From Arthrospira sp. PCC 9108 (GTDB taxonomy: Bacteria > Cyanobacteriota > Cyanobacteriia > Cyanobacteriales > Microcoleaceae), in contig CP066886.1 of assembly GCA_016745315.1 (NCBI GenBank), positions 3,286,501-3,350,500 of the forward strand: a stretch of DNA of 64,000 nucleotides, read 5' to 3'. The notes under the pieces are model-generated. The model did no database searches. It saw only the letters and a program-made list of their open reading frames with translations, and was not told where the DNA came from. Below, piece after piece: positions 39,237-49,200 of this stretch. Each line of letters opens with the position of its first letter. The stretch's first letter is position 1. Made by a program: the position numbers and the translations under genes.

Positions 39237-40220
39237 TTAAGTTTCCACTGCAAATTCTTCCGGGTCAATCCCCCAGTTCACCCACTTAATCGCCGCCCTA
39301 GCTGAGGTCATATCTGGGGGGACTCGCAGGACATGAATTGATTTGGTACTCCCACAGGTCATTTTTAATAATAAAATTGGCTCGTTTTCCTGAGAGTTAT
39401 CAATTTTCAATAAAGTATATTCCCGCCAATTATCTAATTCTATCGAATCGAGTTCTTGGCAAATTCTGCCATAACCTATACCCTGAATTAGCACCCTTCT
39501 AAGTTCCGCATTTGGTTCCGTTAATAACCATTGTGATTGCCATTGATGGGGGTGCAGTTTCCCGTATGTTTCCGGTAGCATTACCCCATGATTAAAGTAG
39601 CAGCGAAATCCATCGGAAAATTCAATAGCCCCTTGTCCTTCGGCGTGGAGGCGATCGCTTTCATCCACACTATGACGGATTAACTCAACCCCCGCCAAAT
39701 AATCTTCTCGGAAAATCCAACCGTGATGGGCGTAGACCTGATAACCGTCCTCAAATACCATAGCCGGTTTAGCGATCGCGTGCAAGCGAGACCTGTTATC
39801 TGTTAACCTCCTGAAAGAATGAGGCTGATTAGCTTTTTCCTTAGCCGAGGCGATCGCCCGCCCAAATCTTTCTGATTCTAAAGGTTTTTGTAAAAACTGA
39901 CAATAACGATAAAAATATTTCGGTATATGTCCATCAATTTCACTAAGTTTTTGCGCCATCAATACCAAAGGAATTTGCTGCAAATCTCTCTGGCTTTGAA
40001 TTTGCCAAAATAGCTGCATACCACTAACTTTAGGCAACATCCAATCCAACATAATCAGCGAAAAACTTGCCCCCTCAGCCGCTAAAATATCCCTAGCCGC
40101 TTGACCATCACGCGCCTCCACAACCTCCCCAGTCATGGAGTTAAGTAATTCATCTTTAATCAGACATCTCATCACTCTACTGTCATCAATAAGCAGAATT
40201 TTCTCCTCAGTCACATTCAT
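39237..40220 (-). CDS. response regulator receiver with DUF6745-like C-terminus
   Basis: The protein has 327 residues. Residues 1-125 are a CheY-like receiver (LLIDDSRVMR, phospho-acceptor in MLDWMLP, LQKP). The rest has two short related segments (MVFEDGYQVYAHHGWIF and IEFSDGFRCYFNHGVMLPE) followed by LRRVLIQGIGYGRICQELD and ALKWVNWG-like sequence, as in DUF6745 proteins. This is not a DNA-binding output domain. It follows a 106-residue partner gene by 5 bp. The role is unknown. Confidence 0.72.
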   Translation of the reverse strand: MNVTEEKILLIDDSRVMRCLIKDELLNSMTGEVVEARDGQAARDILAAEGASFSLIMLDWMLPKVSGMQLFWQIQSQRDLQQIPLVLMAQKLSEIDGHIPKYFYRYCQFLQKPLESERFGRAIASAKEKANQPHSFRRLTDNRSRLHAIAKPAMVFEDGYQVYAHHGWIFREDYLAGVELIRHSVDESDRLHAEGQGAIEFSDGFRCYFNHGVMLPETYGKLHPHQWQSQWLLTEPNAELRRVLIQGIGYGRICQELDSIELDNWREYTLLKIDNSQENEPILLLKMTCGSTKSIHVLRVPPDMTSARAAIKWVNWGIDPEEFAVET

Positions 40221-40225
40221 AGCTT

Positions 40226-40546
40226 TTAATCAACTACCTGCCGCCATCCCCTCGGTTCATACTCCCGTTGAATAGTTACTAGCCAGTCTCCCTTGGGAAT
40301 AGTAATAGGCTGGTGTTCCTCATGGGTGAGTATAGCCGTTTGGGAATAAACCCGTAAGCAGAGATTTATACCCCACTGATAAAGTTCAGCTTCCCCCTGT
40401 GTAATGCGGTGAGTATGTCCCGTGACTTCCCCTCTGGCTAATACTAAATCACAACGCTTTTCTACAGACATCAAACTCAGATCAGGTAAGTCCTGGGTAG
40501 CTTGTAGAATTACGTCTCCCTGTCGCATTGATTTGATTGATTTCAT
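40226..40546 (-). CDS. conserved small protein upstream of the receiver-DUF6745 gene
   Basis: This soluble protein of about 106 residues has a conserved LARGEVTGHTHRI motif and a C-terminal IPKGDWLVTIQREYEPRGW. Similar small proteins accompany DUF6745 proteins elsewhere, to my recollection. The two histidines of GHTHR could bind metal or act catalytically (inference). The ATG at 40546 is preferred over the TTG at 40552. Confidence 0.6.
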   Translation of the reverse strand: MKSIKSMRQGDVILQATQDLPDLSLMSVEKRCDLVLARGEVTGHTHRITQGEAELYQWGINLCLRVYSQTAILTHEEHQPITIPKGDWLVTIQREYEPRGWRQVVD

Positions 40547-41115
40547 ATTCAAGTAATTAGATAGGCGTTAGCACATAATCATCAAAAAAACTGTAATCAA
40601 TGTTACCAAAATTTAATATAGTTGCCAAGTGAGCAGCCATAAATGGGAGATTTTGTTCAAATCAGACTTGCCAAAAAGCTCGATTTGTAGTATAGCCTGG
40701 TAGAATTGTCTAACTATCAATTATATCAGTTTTTTGGGAAAATACCAAGAAATAATTAAGAATTATTGACCGGGAAAATTATCTGACAAAAAAATATAAA
40801 AAATGTCATTTTTATCTTACAATTTGAGGCTAGAAGAAATATGATAATAAATCAAATGGTGTGATCGATTGGTGGTTCAACGTCGCCATAGCTTATCATT
40901 TATACCAAAAAGGTTTGATAATTTTTGATGGTAGAAATAATCAGATAGTTTAGGGAATCAGGCGAGGAATCAGCCAATTGATCCAAAAAAAGGAAGTAGT
41001 CAATACAGATGCTAGGAAAAACTGAGGGAAACCCTTGTGAAGCTAAAGCGATCGCATCTGTGTCCGACCAGAGAAGCCGTCAACACTAATAATCAAACTT
41101 TGGAGGTATAAAGCC
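40547..41115. other. 569-bp AT-rich intergenic region
   Basis: It separates divergent genes and presumably carries both promoters. It is strongly AT-rich with several short A- and T-runs. No RNA gene, repeat copy or clear regulator site was recognised. Confidence 0.4.
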
Positions 41116-42159
41116 ATGATTGCCGTTAGTCGCACCAGAAGCAAAAGGTCGAGATTAAGCCTAGCGACTACAGAAGAGACATTCCCCGTCAGTTACTCAA
41201 CCTTAGCCTGTGAGGCCTTAGTTTCCAAGGTACTGCCCCAGTATAGACTCGAAGCAGTCCAGAGTTGTGAATTTTGGCATCGAGGCTTGAGTGATATATA
41301 TGTAATCGAAACATCGATCAGATCCTATATTCTCAGGGTGTCCCATCATCATTGGCGGTCTAGGTCAGAAACCGAATTCGAGTTAGACCTGTTGAACTTT
41401 CTGCGGAAACGAGATATTCCCGTTTCCCACCCGTTAAGGACTTGGGAGAATCAACTGTTGGTAGAAATTAATGCACCGGAGGGGAAACGATATGCAGCCC
41501 TGTTCACTTACGCATCAGGACAAATTCCCCTAGGAGACTTAAACCCTAGCCAGAGTCGCCAACTAGGTCAAACTGTCGCCCGTCTTCATCAGGTTTCTCG
41601 TCACTTCCATACAGACCATTACCGATCGCCTCTAACCTTAGAATACCTCTTAGATCGTTCCGTAGAAGCGATCGCCCCCTTCCTACAATTGCGATCGTCA
41701 GACCTATCAGACTTACATAATACAGCAGAGACAATCCGGGCTAAACTAGCTGATTTCCCCAAAAACGCTGATCTATGGGGAATTTGTTGGGGAGACCCCC
41801 ACAGTGGAAACGCCCATTTTACCCACTCAGGAGAGATCACCCTATTCGACTTTGATCAATGTGGCTATGGTTGGCGGATTTTTGACATTGCCAAATTTTT
41901 ACAAGTTTCCTTACAAGCCGGGTTAGGACGTAGTAGCCGAGAGGCTTTTATACAAGGATATCAAGAGATTTACCCCCTAACTGACTGGGAAAAATATACC
42001 TTACCCGCCTTCACCCAAGTGGCTCAAATTTGGTCCTGGGCGATTAGCTTACAAAGCGCCAAAATGTACGACTACAGCCGCTTAAATCATGGTTATTTTT
42101 CCCGTTACCTACAACAGCTCAAACGCTTAGAATCCAAGGATTGGCAGCCTAGTTTTTAA
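41116..42159 (+). CDS. aminoglycoside phosphotransferase-like kinase
   Basis: This protein-kinase-fold enzyme has 347 residues, with the catalytic loop CWGDPHSGNAH and the metal-binding LFDFDQCGYGWR. The family includes homoserine kinase II, choline kinases and APH enzymes; here the substrate is more likely a small metabolite than an antibiotic. A GGAGG site precedes the ATG. Its stop shares TTAA with the opposing peroxiredoxin stop. Confidence 0.78.
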   Translation: MIAVSRTRSKRSRLSLATTEETFPVSYSTLACEALVSKVLPQYRLEAVQSCEFWHRGLSDIYVIETSIRSYILRVSHHHWRSRSETEFELDLLNFLRKRDIPVSHPLRTWENQLLVEINAPEGKRYAALFTYASGQIPLGDLNPSQSRQLGQTVARLHQVSRHFHTDHYRSPLTLEYLLDRSVEAIAPFLQLRSSDLSDLHNTAETIRAKLADFPKNADLWGICWGDPHSGNAHFTHSGEITLFDFDQCGYGWRIFDIAKFLQVSLQAGLGRSSREAFIQGYQEIYPLTDWEKYTLPAFTQVAQIWSWAISLQSAKMYDYSRLNHGYFSRYLQQLKRLESKDWQPSF

Positions 42160-42707
42160 TTAGCCAGTTCGTCCAGAATACTAAGTAGTTTAGGGACTGT
42201 CGCATTGGGTTCAAGAAACGAAAATAAATGGCGATATTGTAAGATTCCTTCACGGTCTAAAACAAATTGAGCCGGAAGAGGTGCGCCCAAGGCTTGACCT
42301 ACATGATACAGTCGGAAAATACCACAGCTAGAATCACTTAACAATGGCATTTTTAGGCCTAAATCTTTAACCACGGTCTGGCTTTGTGCTGTGTCTGTAC
42401 TGGTAATCATCAATATTTCAGCGCCACGCTCCACAAAAGCCCGATAATTTTCATTGAGAGCTTTTATGTGGGGGTAGCATAGGGGACAATACTGCTTTTC
42501 TGTAAAAATTCGCGTAAACGCCAGAATAACAGGCGTATTACCTCGGTATTCAGACAGACGCACTTTCCCATTATTCGTGATGTCTGGTAATTCAAAGTCT
42601 GGGGTCTTTTTCCCCAGGTGTAAGGTCCCAGCAGCCGGAATGGGTAAAAAGTTTCGGAAAAATCTTTGATTCAGTAACCCACTAAAGTCATTGGAAGTTA
42701 GCATCAT
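42156..42707 (-). CDS. peroxiredoxin (AhpC/TSA family)
   Basis: This thioredoxin-fold protein has 183 residues, with LGKKTPDFELPD, the peroxidatic site region YCPLCYPHIKAL and the downstream VLDREGILQYRH. It contains a CxxC-like CPLC at the active site. It probably reduces hydroperoxides or acts as a thiol oxidoreductase in the cytoplasm. The gene is divergent from the conflict-system operon, with repeat copy 4 between them. Confidence 0.8.
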   Translation of the reverse strand: MMLTSNDFSGLLNQRFFRNFLPIPAAGTLHLGKKTPDFELPDITNNGKVRLSEYRGNTPVILAFTRIFTEKQYCPLCYPHIKALNENYRAFVERGAEILMITSTDTAQSQTVVKDLGLKMPLLSDSSCGIFRLYHVGQALGAPLPAQFVLDREGILQYRHLFSFLEPNATVPKLLSILDELAN

Positions 42708-42748
42708 CTTATATATAGTCTGCTTGATTACCTATCAATGTAGTTCAT

Positions 42749-42947
42749 AATTATGTTAACTTTTGTAACAAAATGTTAAGAAATGTTACGAAAATTTTTT
42801 TCTGGGGGGGTTCCTTGCTTTTTTGGTACACCTGGGCTATACTTTTAGATAATGGGAATATTGCCAAAATTTTATTTTTTGCATAATAACCAATTATAAA
42901 ACTGTATATAAATATATAAGCATGACTTCGCAGCACTTGTCAACCCT
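42749..42947 (+). repeat. dispersed promoter-bearing repeat, copy 4
   Basis: It starts AATTATGTTAACTTTTGTAA, then a G-run, a -10-like TATACT and TTTAGATAATGGGAATAT, and ends CTTGTCAACCC. It is the only copy between divergent genes, about 140 bp before the VMAP gene, so it could contribute to that operon's transcription. Confidence 0.7.
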
Positions 42948-43083
42948 AGCGGCACAATAATTCCCAGACAGCAGCAGAGGGTTAATCGGGTGGAGTCAAA
43001 AATCCCAGAAAACGATGACCCCAGACATCAGATTTCTAGGCGGTTTCTGCTAAAATCAGTCCATGAGTTAGACGGAGCAGGAT

Positions 43084-45234
43084 ATGGCGGTCAAAAATAC
43101 CCTATATCGGCTAGGAGTATTTGGGTCCCTCTATGTGGCAGCCTGCACATTCCCCCCAGCCCTGGGTGTAGTGGGGTTACTCTCGAACCCAGAGGCTCAA
43201 GAGTTGTTAGGGGAAACTTGCAAGGCGATCGCATCAGTTGTAGCCGGAAACGTTGCGAATGAGCTAGGGGATGCCACCACCGGACATCCTGGCGTTTCTT
43301 TAAAAAACCACGATTTGATTGAAGCCGTTGGAAAAGCGATCGCCGCCGTTATTACCCATAAAGCCGTCCCTGAGTTTAAGCAAGACAGCAAAACCTGCAA
43401 GAATCTCCTAAAAATTGCCGAAATAACCCCTCAAAAATGGGTGAGTTTATGGAGTAGTTGGCTAAATGAAGAGACAGGAGAATCGGAAAGATATCCAGAA
43501 ATCAGTGAGGGAAAAATGCCAGATATCCTGATTCCAAAGGGTGATAAAATCCTGGAACTGGAAGATTGGCAAGATATTTTTGCTAGACTGAATATGGCAG
43601 CCTGTCCCGGTGGAGGATTTAAATTTCCTGATGGAGTTTTTGCCACAGTTTCCCAACTGCTTTATGATGAATTTCCCCAAGCCTTCCGTCAGACTCTCAA
43701 GGAAGACTTTGCAGAAGATGGTAAGGCTTTCGCGGGGTTAATGTTGGATTTATTGACCGGGTTGCGGATTGATTTAGCCCGGTTAAGTAAGCATCAAGAC
43801 AGTCATTTTCAAAGTGTTTTAAGTCAATTACTGAAACTCAAAAATGACGGCGAAGCGAGTCAAGCCTATCAGATTCAAGAGTTTTCCAAAATCCCAAAAT
43901 ATTTTGATGACTTACAGCGTAAACTTGAGGGAAACCAAGAACAACAAAGCCAGACCCTGCGAGAGATTTCTGCAAGGCTTGAGTCAAGTTATCGCAGTAT
44001 TCGAGACATTTTACAAACCATTCCCTTGCAGCTTGAAGAACTTCAAGCAGGCGTTGACCAAGCCAATCAAGGGATTGAAGAAATCAAAACCCTCTTAAAA
44101 TCATCGACAATCCTACCCATTCCGGGGATGTTTGGGGATGGAAAACATGTTGATTTTGAAGCAATATTACAACAAATTTTTGAGATATTGCAGGAGAGTG
44201 GTTATGGGAAAGATGTCGTAGAATTTGCCCAGACCGCATTACCATCCGATGCTATTGTAGGGGATAATTTTTATCCCTCTGAACTCAGCAGTTTGACCCA
44301 AATTTTACGGTATCAATGCTTAGATAAATTCTTAAACCTATTAGAAAATAAGACATCCCAGAGAGAACCTGATAATTTACCGCAGCCATTAGAGTCTTAT
44401 GTGCTGGTTACTGTGGAGTCCCAAAAGAAGTCTGAGCAAGTCATCGTCAACGCTTGGCTAGTTGAGGATAATTTTTTAATTCAAAATGACCCCAATGCCG
44501 CATTTAAACCGCTGTTAGATGAAGTTGGGGAAGATGGGTTAACTTGTACGCAGGCGGAGATTCAGATATGGTTAAATAAATCCCTGAGAAAAGCCTTAAA
44601 GTTGCTGAGAGGAAAGCGGTATCATTTAACCATTGAAGTGTTTTTGCCCAAAGAGTTTCTCAGTAGTGAAGTTGACCAGTGGCAATTAGAATTTGACCCC
44701 GTTGATAGTGAAACTTGTTGGGGAATGAGGTATGGACTGAGAGTGCGATCGCTCGAACGATTAAACCTCAATTATCTTGACAATTACCTCAATCAGTGGT
44801 ATGAAAACTGGGGGAAAGTCAGCCAGATTTTAGACCAACATCCCCTTTTAGAAAGTTTTGAGAGCCTAGAAGACCTCCACAGCTTAAACTCTAGGCAACT
44901 GCCCCACCAATTAAACCAGAAAATTGGCTTAAAGCTGACTTGTCCCACCGCCTCTGAGCATTTCCAGGTTTTAGTCAAAGCCATTTTGCAAGCAGCCACA
45001 CCGATCGCCCTTTGGCCCCGATGCCCTAATCCCAATGCCAACTATGCTGAGAGTATCAATCAACTCCTCACCTGTCGCCCTTTGCGTCAGTTAAGCGAGT
45101 CAGTCCGAGAACTCCGATCCGCCTCCCAAGGAAATAGCCCCGACCATCTCGGATGTCACTTGGGGTTTCTCTGGGAAGATCCTTATCGTCTCACCCCTGA
45201 GATGATGATTGAACTGATGCAACCGGGAGAATAA
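43084..45234 (+). CDS. VMAP-C domain protein of a ternary conflict system
   Basis: The protein has 716 residues. The N-terminal 240 or so are helical and start with a hydrophobic stretch (about 12-32), like the helical leaders of cyanobacterial STAND-type proteins. A coiled coil follows (about 255-335), then a small helical domain (about 345-420) that may be an adaptor. The C-terminal part (about 430-710) matches the VMAP-C pattern: IVNAWLVEDNF, YHLTIEVFLPKEFLS, GLRVRSLERL, IALWPR and LGFLWEDPYR. VMAP proteins accompany MoxR and vWA proteins in predicted NTP-dependent conflict systems. It leads the operon: MoxR begins 13 bp downstream. No catalytic effector motif was seen in it. Confidence 0.75.
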   Translation: MAVKNTLYRLGVFGSLYVAACTFPPALGVVGLLSNPEAQELLGETCKAIASVVAGNVANELGDATTGHPGVSLKNHDLIEAVGKAIAAVITHKAVPEFKQDSKTCKNLLKIAEITPQKWVSLWSSWLNEETGESERYPEISEGKMPDILIPKGDKILELEDWQDIFARLNMAACPGGGFKFPDGVFATVSQLLYDEFPQAFRQTLKEDFAEDGKAFAGLMLDLLTGLRIDLARLSKHQDSHFQSVLSQLLKLKNDGEASQAYQIQEFSKIPKYFDDLQRKLEGNQEQQSQTLREISARLESSYRSIRDILQTIPLQLEELQAGVDQANQGIEEIKTLLKSSTILPIPGMFGDGKHVDFEAILQQIFEILQESGYGKDVVEFAQTALPSDAIVGDNFYPSELSSLTQILRYQCLDKFLNLLENKTSQREPDNLPQPLESYVLVTVESQKKSEQVIVNAWLVEDNFLIQNDPNAAFKPLLDEVGEDGLTCTQAEIQIWLNKSLRKALKLLRGKRYHLTIEVFLPKEFLSSEVDQWQLEFDPVDSETCWGMRYGLRVRSLERLNLNYLDNYLNQWYENWGKVSQILDQHPLLESFESLEDLHSLNSRQLPHQLNQKIGLKLTCPTASEHFQVLVKAILQAATPIALWPRCPNPNANYAESINQLLTCRPLRQLSESVRELRSASQGNSPDHLGCHLGFLWEDPYRLTPEMMIELMQPGE

Positions 45235-45247
45235 CCCGCCTAACCCT

Positions 45248-46282
45248 ATGAACACCTGGAAAATCTTTCAAGGAAATCGTGACCCCCATGATGGGATTGA
45301 GAAATTGCCACCACCTCCGAGTTGGCGACAGTTTACTGGAGTCGAAAAGAGTCTGGTGGAAGAAATTGCCACCCGATGGAACAATTTTTTGCAGACCTTA
45401 GACGCGGAAACTCGCGACCAGAAACGGGGGAAAAGTTTTCGGATTCATAGCCCTGAGAACCGAGAGCAAAACCGGGTTGTTAATATGGTCAATGCCGCCT
45501 TATATCTGAGGCGACCCCTGTTAGTAACCGGGAAACCGGGAACGGGTAAAACTTCCTTAGCCTATGCTGTGGCTTACGAATTGAAACTCGGCCCGGTGTT
45601 ACCGTGGTATATTACCGCTCGTTCCAGCTTGCAAGATGGACTCTATCGTTATGATGCGATCGCCCGTCTCCAGGACGTTCAAATGGGCGATAAAAGTAAA
45701 GATATCGGTCGTTACATCACCCTGGGTCCATTAGGAACTGCCCTCTTACCCGCTCATCGTCCCAGAGTCTTACTCATCGACGAAATTGATAAAAGTGATA
45801 TCAACCTCCCCAACGACCTGCTAAACCTGTTTGAAGAAGGAGAATTTGCCATTCCCGAACTCGCCCGAATTAGTCCAGAGCAGAATCAAGTCGAAGTCAC
45901 CACCGCCGATGGTATCTCAGTTCCCGTCCAAGATGGAAAAATTCGCTGTTGTAACTTTCCCTTGATTATCCTTACCGACAATGGAGAGCGAGAGTTTCCC
46001 CCAGCCTTTCTCCGGCGTTGTTTAAGACTACCCATGCCCGATCAAACCAATCCTACCACCTTAAAAGAGATTGTCGAAGCGCATTTAGAGGAAGATAGCC
46101 TCACCCAAGACCCCGCCAAAATCAATCAACTTATCGAGCAGTTTATCAACCGTCGCAGCCAGGGCGACCTCGCCACCGACCAACTCTTAAACGCCATTTA
46201 TATGGTGACGCGAGAGTTAAAACCGGAAGTCAGCGACGAGAAAGACCTGATAGAAATCTTGATGAGATACCTTAACAGTTGA
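45248..46282 (+). CDS. MoxR-family AAA+ ATPase
   Basis: The protein has 344 residues with Walker A GKPGTGKT (95-102), Walker B LLIDEIDKSD, sensor-1 LTDNGERE and an arginine-containing RRCLRLPMP. MoxR ATPases partner with vWA proteins as chaperone-like remodelling pairs. Sitting between the VMAP and vWA-CHAT genes, it is probably the energy-dependent switch of the system (inference). Its stop lies 8 bp before the next ATG. Confidence 0.88.
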   Translation: MNTWKIFQGNRDPHDGIEKLPPPPSWRQFTGVEKSLVEEIATRWNNFLQTLDAETRDQKRGKSFRIHSPENREQNRVVNMVNAALYLRRPLLVTGKPGTGKTSLAYAVAYELKLGPVLPWYITARSSLQDGLYRYDAIARLQDVQMGDKSKDIGRYITLGPLGTALLPAHRPRVLLIDEIDKSDINLPNDLLNLFEEGEFAIPELARISPEQNQVEVTTADGISVPVQDGKIRCCNFPLIILTDNGEREFPPAFLRRCLRLPMPDQTNPTTLKEIVEAHLEEDSLTQDPAKINQLIEQFINRRSQGDLATDQLLNAIYMVTRELKPEVSDEKDLIEILMRYLNS

Positions 46283-46290
46283 GAAGACTA

Positions 46291-49200
46291 ATGAATCCCA
46301 ACTTGGTTCAAGCCTTACAACAGGAATTTCAACTCTCCGCCAAAGACATTGCGGATATCTTTTGGCTGGCTTCCCACATTGACCAATATTCTGAATCTGT
46401 AACTCCAGCTAACGAACCCAGCCCTTCACCCTCCGCTGAACCCAGTTCGGACAGCAGTAGTTCATCTCAAACCCCTCCAGAATCACCCCCTCAACCCGTT
46501 TCCCAAGCAGATAACCCAAAAAATCCCCCAGAAAATTCCCCAGAAGATAAATCCGCTTCCTCAGTAAGCCCCCAACCGCCCCAATCCGAAATTGTCCCCA
46601 AACCGGAACCGAGTCAAACCGCCCCTGGTGGAGGGGGTTTACCCATTCGACTTTCCGATGCCCCCTCACTTCGGGGACCTCTGACCTTAGCCAGAGCTTT
46701 AAAACCCCTGATGCGTCGAGTTTCTGGGGGACGAGATTGGGTTATTGATGAAGTTGCCACCAGCGAACAAATTGCCAGCCAAGGGATTTGGATTCCGGTG
46801 TTAAGACCTCGCCTAGAACCTTGGTTAGACTTAGATTTAGTGATTGAGGATTGCGTCTCGATGTTGCTTTGGCGGCATACCCTCCGAGACTTAGAAAAAC
46901 TCCTCAAGAACTATGGAATTTTCCGAGATGTGCGAGTTTGGAGTCTACTCACCGATAACCCCGAAGCGGTGAAAATTCGCCGGGGGATAGGGGCAACGGC
47001 GAAACATCAAGCCCCTCGCAGTCCCAGGGAATTAATCGACCCCACTGGGCGACGATTAGTGATTGTGGTGAGTGATTGTGTGTCGAAAGTGTGGCGAGAG
47101 GGGAAAATGATTCCCATTTTAGACCTTTGGGCGAAACGGGGGTCGATGGCAATTTTGCAGATGCTACCTGAATGGATGTGGAAAAGAAGCGGTTTAGGTT
47201 GGGAAGCGTTGGTGAGGTTACAGGGACTCAATCCCGGAGATTGGAATCAGAACTTAAAAGTTGATGAATTCCCTTTGTGGTGGGATGAGGAAGTCACTCA
47301 TCAGGTGGTGAAGGTTCCGATTTTTACCTTAGAACCGGAATCAGTAGGGAGTTGGGCGCGATTAGTTGCGGGGAAAGGTAACGTTTGGGCAGCCGGATAT
47401 CTATTTAAGTATGCAGAACATCAAAGACGGAGGCAGCGGCCCAATTCTGGTGGCGAATTGACGGCGGAAAAGCGGGTAAACGGGTTTCGGGCGACGGCTT
47501 CTCGGGTAGCGCGAAAATTAGCGGGATTGTTGGCGGCGGCTCCTGTGATTACTTTACCTGTGGTGCGTTTGATTCAGGCAACTTTGTTGAAAGAGTCTTT
47601 GCCAGTCAATGTGGCGGAAGTGTTTTTGGGTGGGTTATTGAAGCCGATATCCGAGATTGATATGGAGACTGACCCGGAGTTGGTTCAATATGATTTTATG
47701 CCGGGAGTCCGGGAGTTATTACTAGAGTCGGTGCCGGTGGATGAGACGGTGAGGGTGATTGATGAGGTTTCTGGTTATGTGGCGAGGAATTTGGGCTTTG
47801 CGGTAGAAGATTTTGGGGCGATTCTGAAAAATCCGCGACAGTTAGGGGAAGGGGAAGTTCAGGGGAATGCGATCGCTTTTGCGCGGGTAACGGCTCAGAT
47901 TTTAAGGTCATTGGGAGGAGTTTATGTAGAGTATGCGGAACAGTTGGAATCTCCCTCTGTGGTTGAGGCGCAGCAAACGCAAACCGAAGAGCCGGAGCGT
48001 CTGTTTCAGCAATCTTTGGAATTGAGAACCGAATTGGGCGATTCTCCAGAGGAGAGGCTTCGCCAACGCTCGGGCATGGCAGAATCTTGGGGACAGTTGG
48101 GAGATATCGAGCGAAATCGCGGCAACTGGGATGAGGCGGAGCGTCTGTATCGGCAATCTTTGGATTTGAGAACCGAATTGGGCGATCGCTCGGGCGTGGC
48201 AAGCTCTTGGGGGCAGTTGGGAGATATCCAGCGAAATCGGGGCAACTGGGATGAGGCGGAGCGTCTGTATCTACAATGTTTGGAATTGAGAACCGAATTG
48301 GGCGATCGCTCGGGCATGGCAAGCTGTTGGGGACAGTTGGGAGATATCCAGCGAAATCGCGGCAACTGGGATGAGGCGGAGCATCTGTATCGGCAATGTT
48401 TGGAAGTGATGACTGAATTGGGCGATCGCTCGGGCATGGCAAGCTGTTGGGGACAGTTGGGAGATATCCAGCGAAATCGCGGCAACTGGGATGAGGCGGA
48501 GCGTCTGTATCGGCAATCTTTGGAATTGAGAAACGAATTGGGCGATCGCTCGGGCATGGCAAGCTGTTGGGGACAGTTGGGAGATATCCAGCGAAATCGC
48601 GGCAACTGGGATGAGGCGGAGCGTCTGTATCTACAATGTTTGGAATTGATGACCGAATTGGGCGATCGCTCGGGCATGGCAAGCTGTTGGGGACAGTTGG
48701 GAGATATCTACAGAAATCGCGGCAACTGGGATGAGGCGGAGCGTCTGTATCGGCAATCTTTGGAATTGAGAACCGAATTGGGCGATCGCTCGGGCATGGC
48801 AAGCTGTTGGGGACAGTTGGGAGATATCTACAGAAATCGCGGCAACTGGTATGAGGCGGAGCGTCTGTATCGGCAATCTTTGGAATTGAGAACCGAATTG
48901 GGCGATCGCTCGGGCATGGCAAGCTGTTGGGGACAGTTGGGAGATATCCAGCGAAATCGCGGCAACTGGGATGAGGCGGAGCATCTGTATCGGCAATGTT
49001 TGGAAGTGATGACTGAATTGGGCGATCGCTCGGGCATGGCAAGCTGTTGGGGACAGTTGGGAGATATCCAGCGAAATCGCGGCAACTGGGATGAGGCGGA
49101 GCGTCTGTATCGGCAATCTTTGGAATTGAGAAACGAATTGGGCGATCGCTCGGGCATGGCAAGCTGTTGGGGACAGTTGGGAGATATCCAGCGAAATCGC

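Noticed and set aside
42990..43262. 90-codon frame upstream of the VMAP gene
   Set aside because: Overlaps the real gene start in another frame and has no protein-like pattern.
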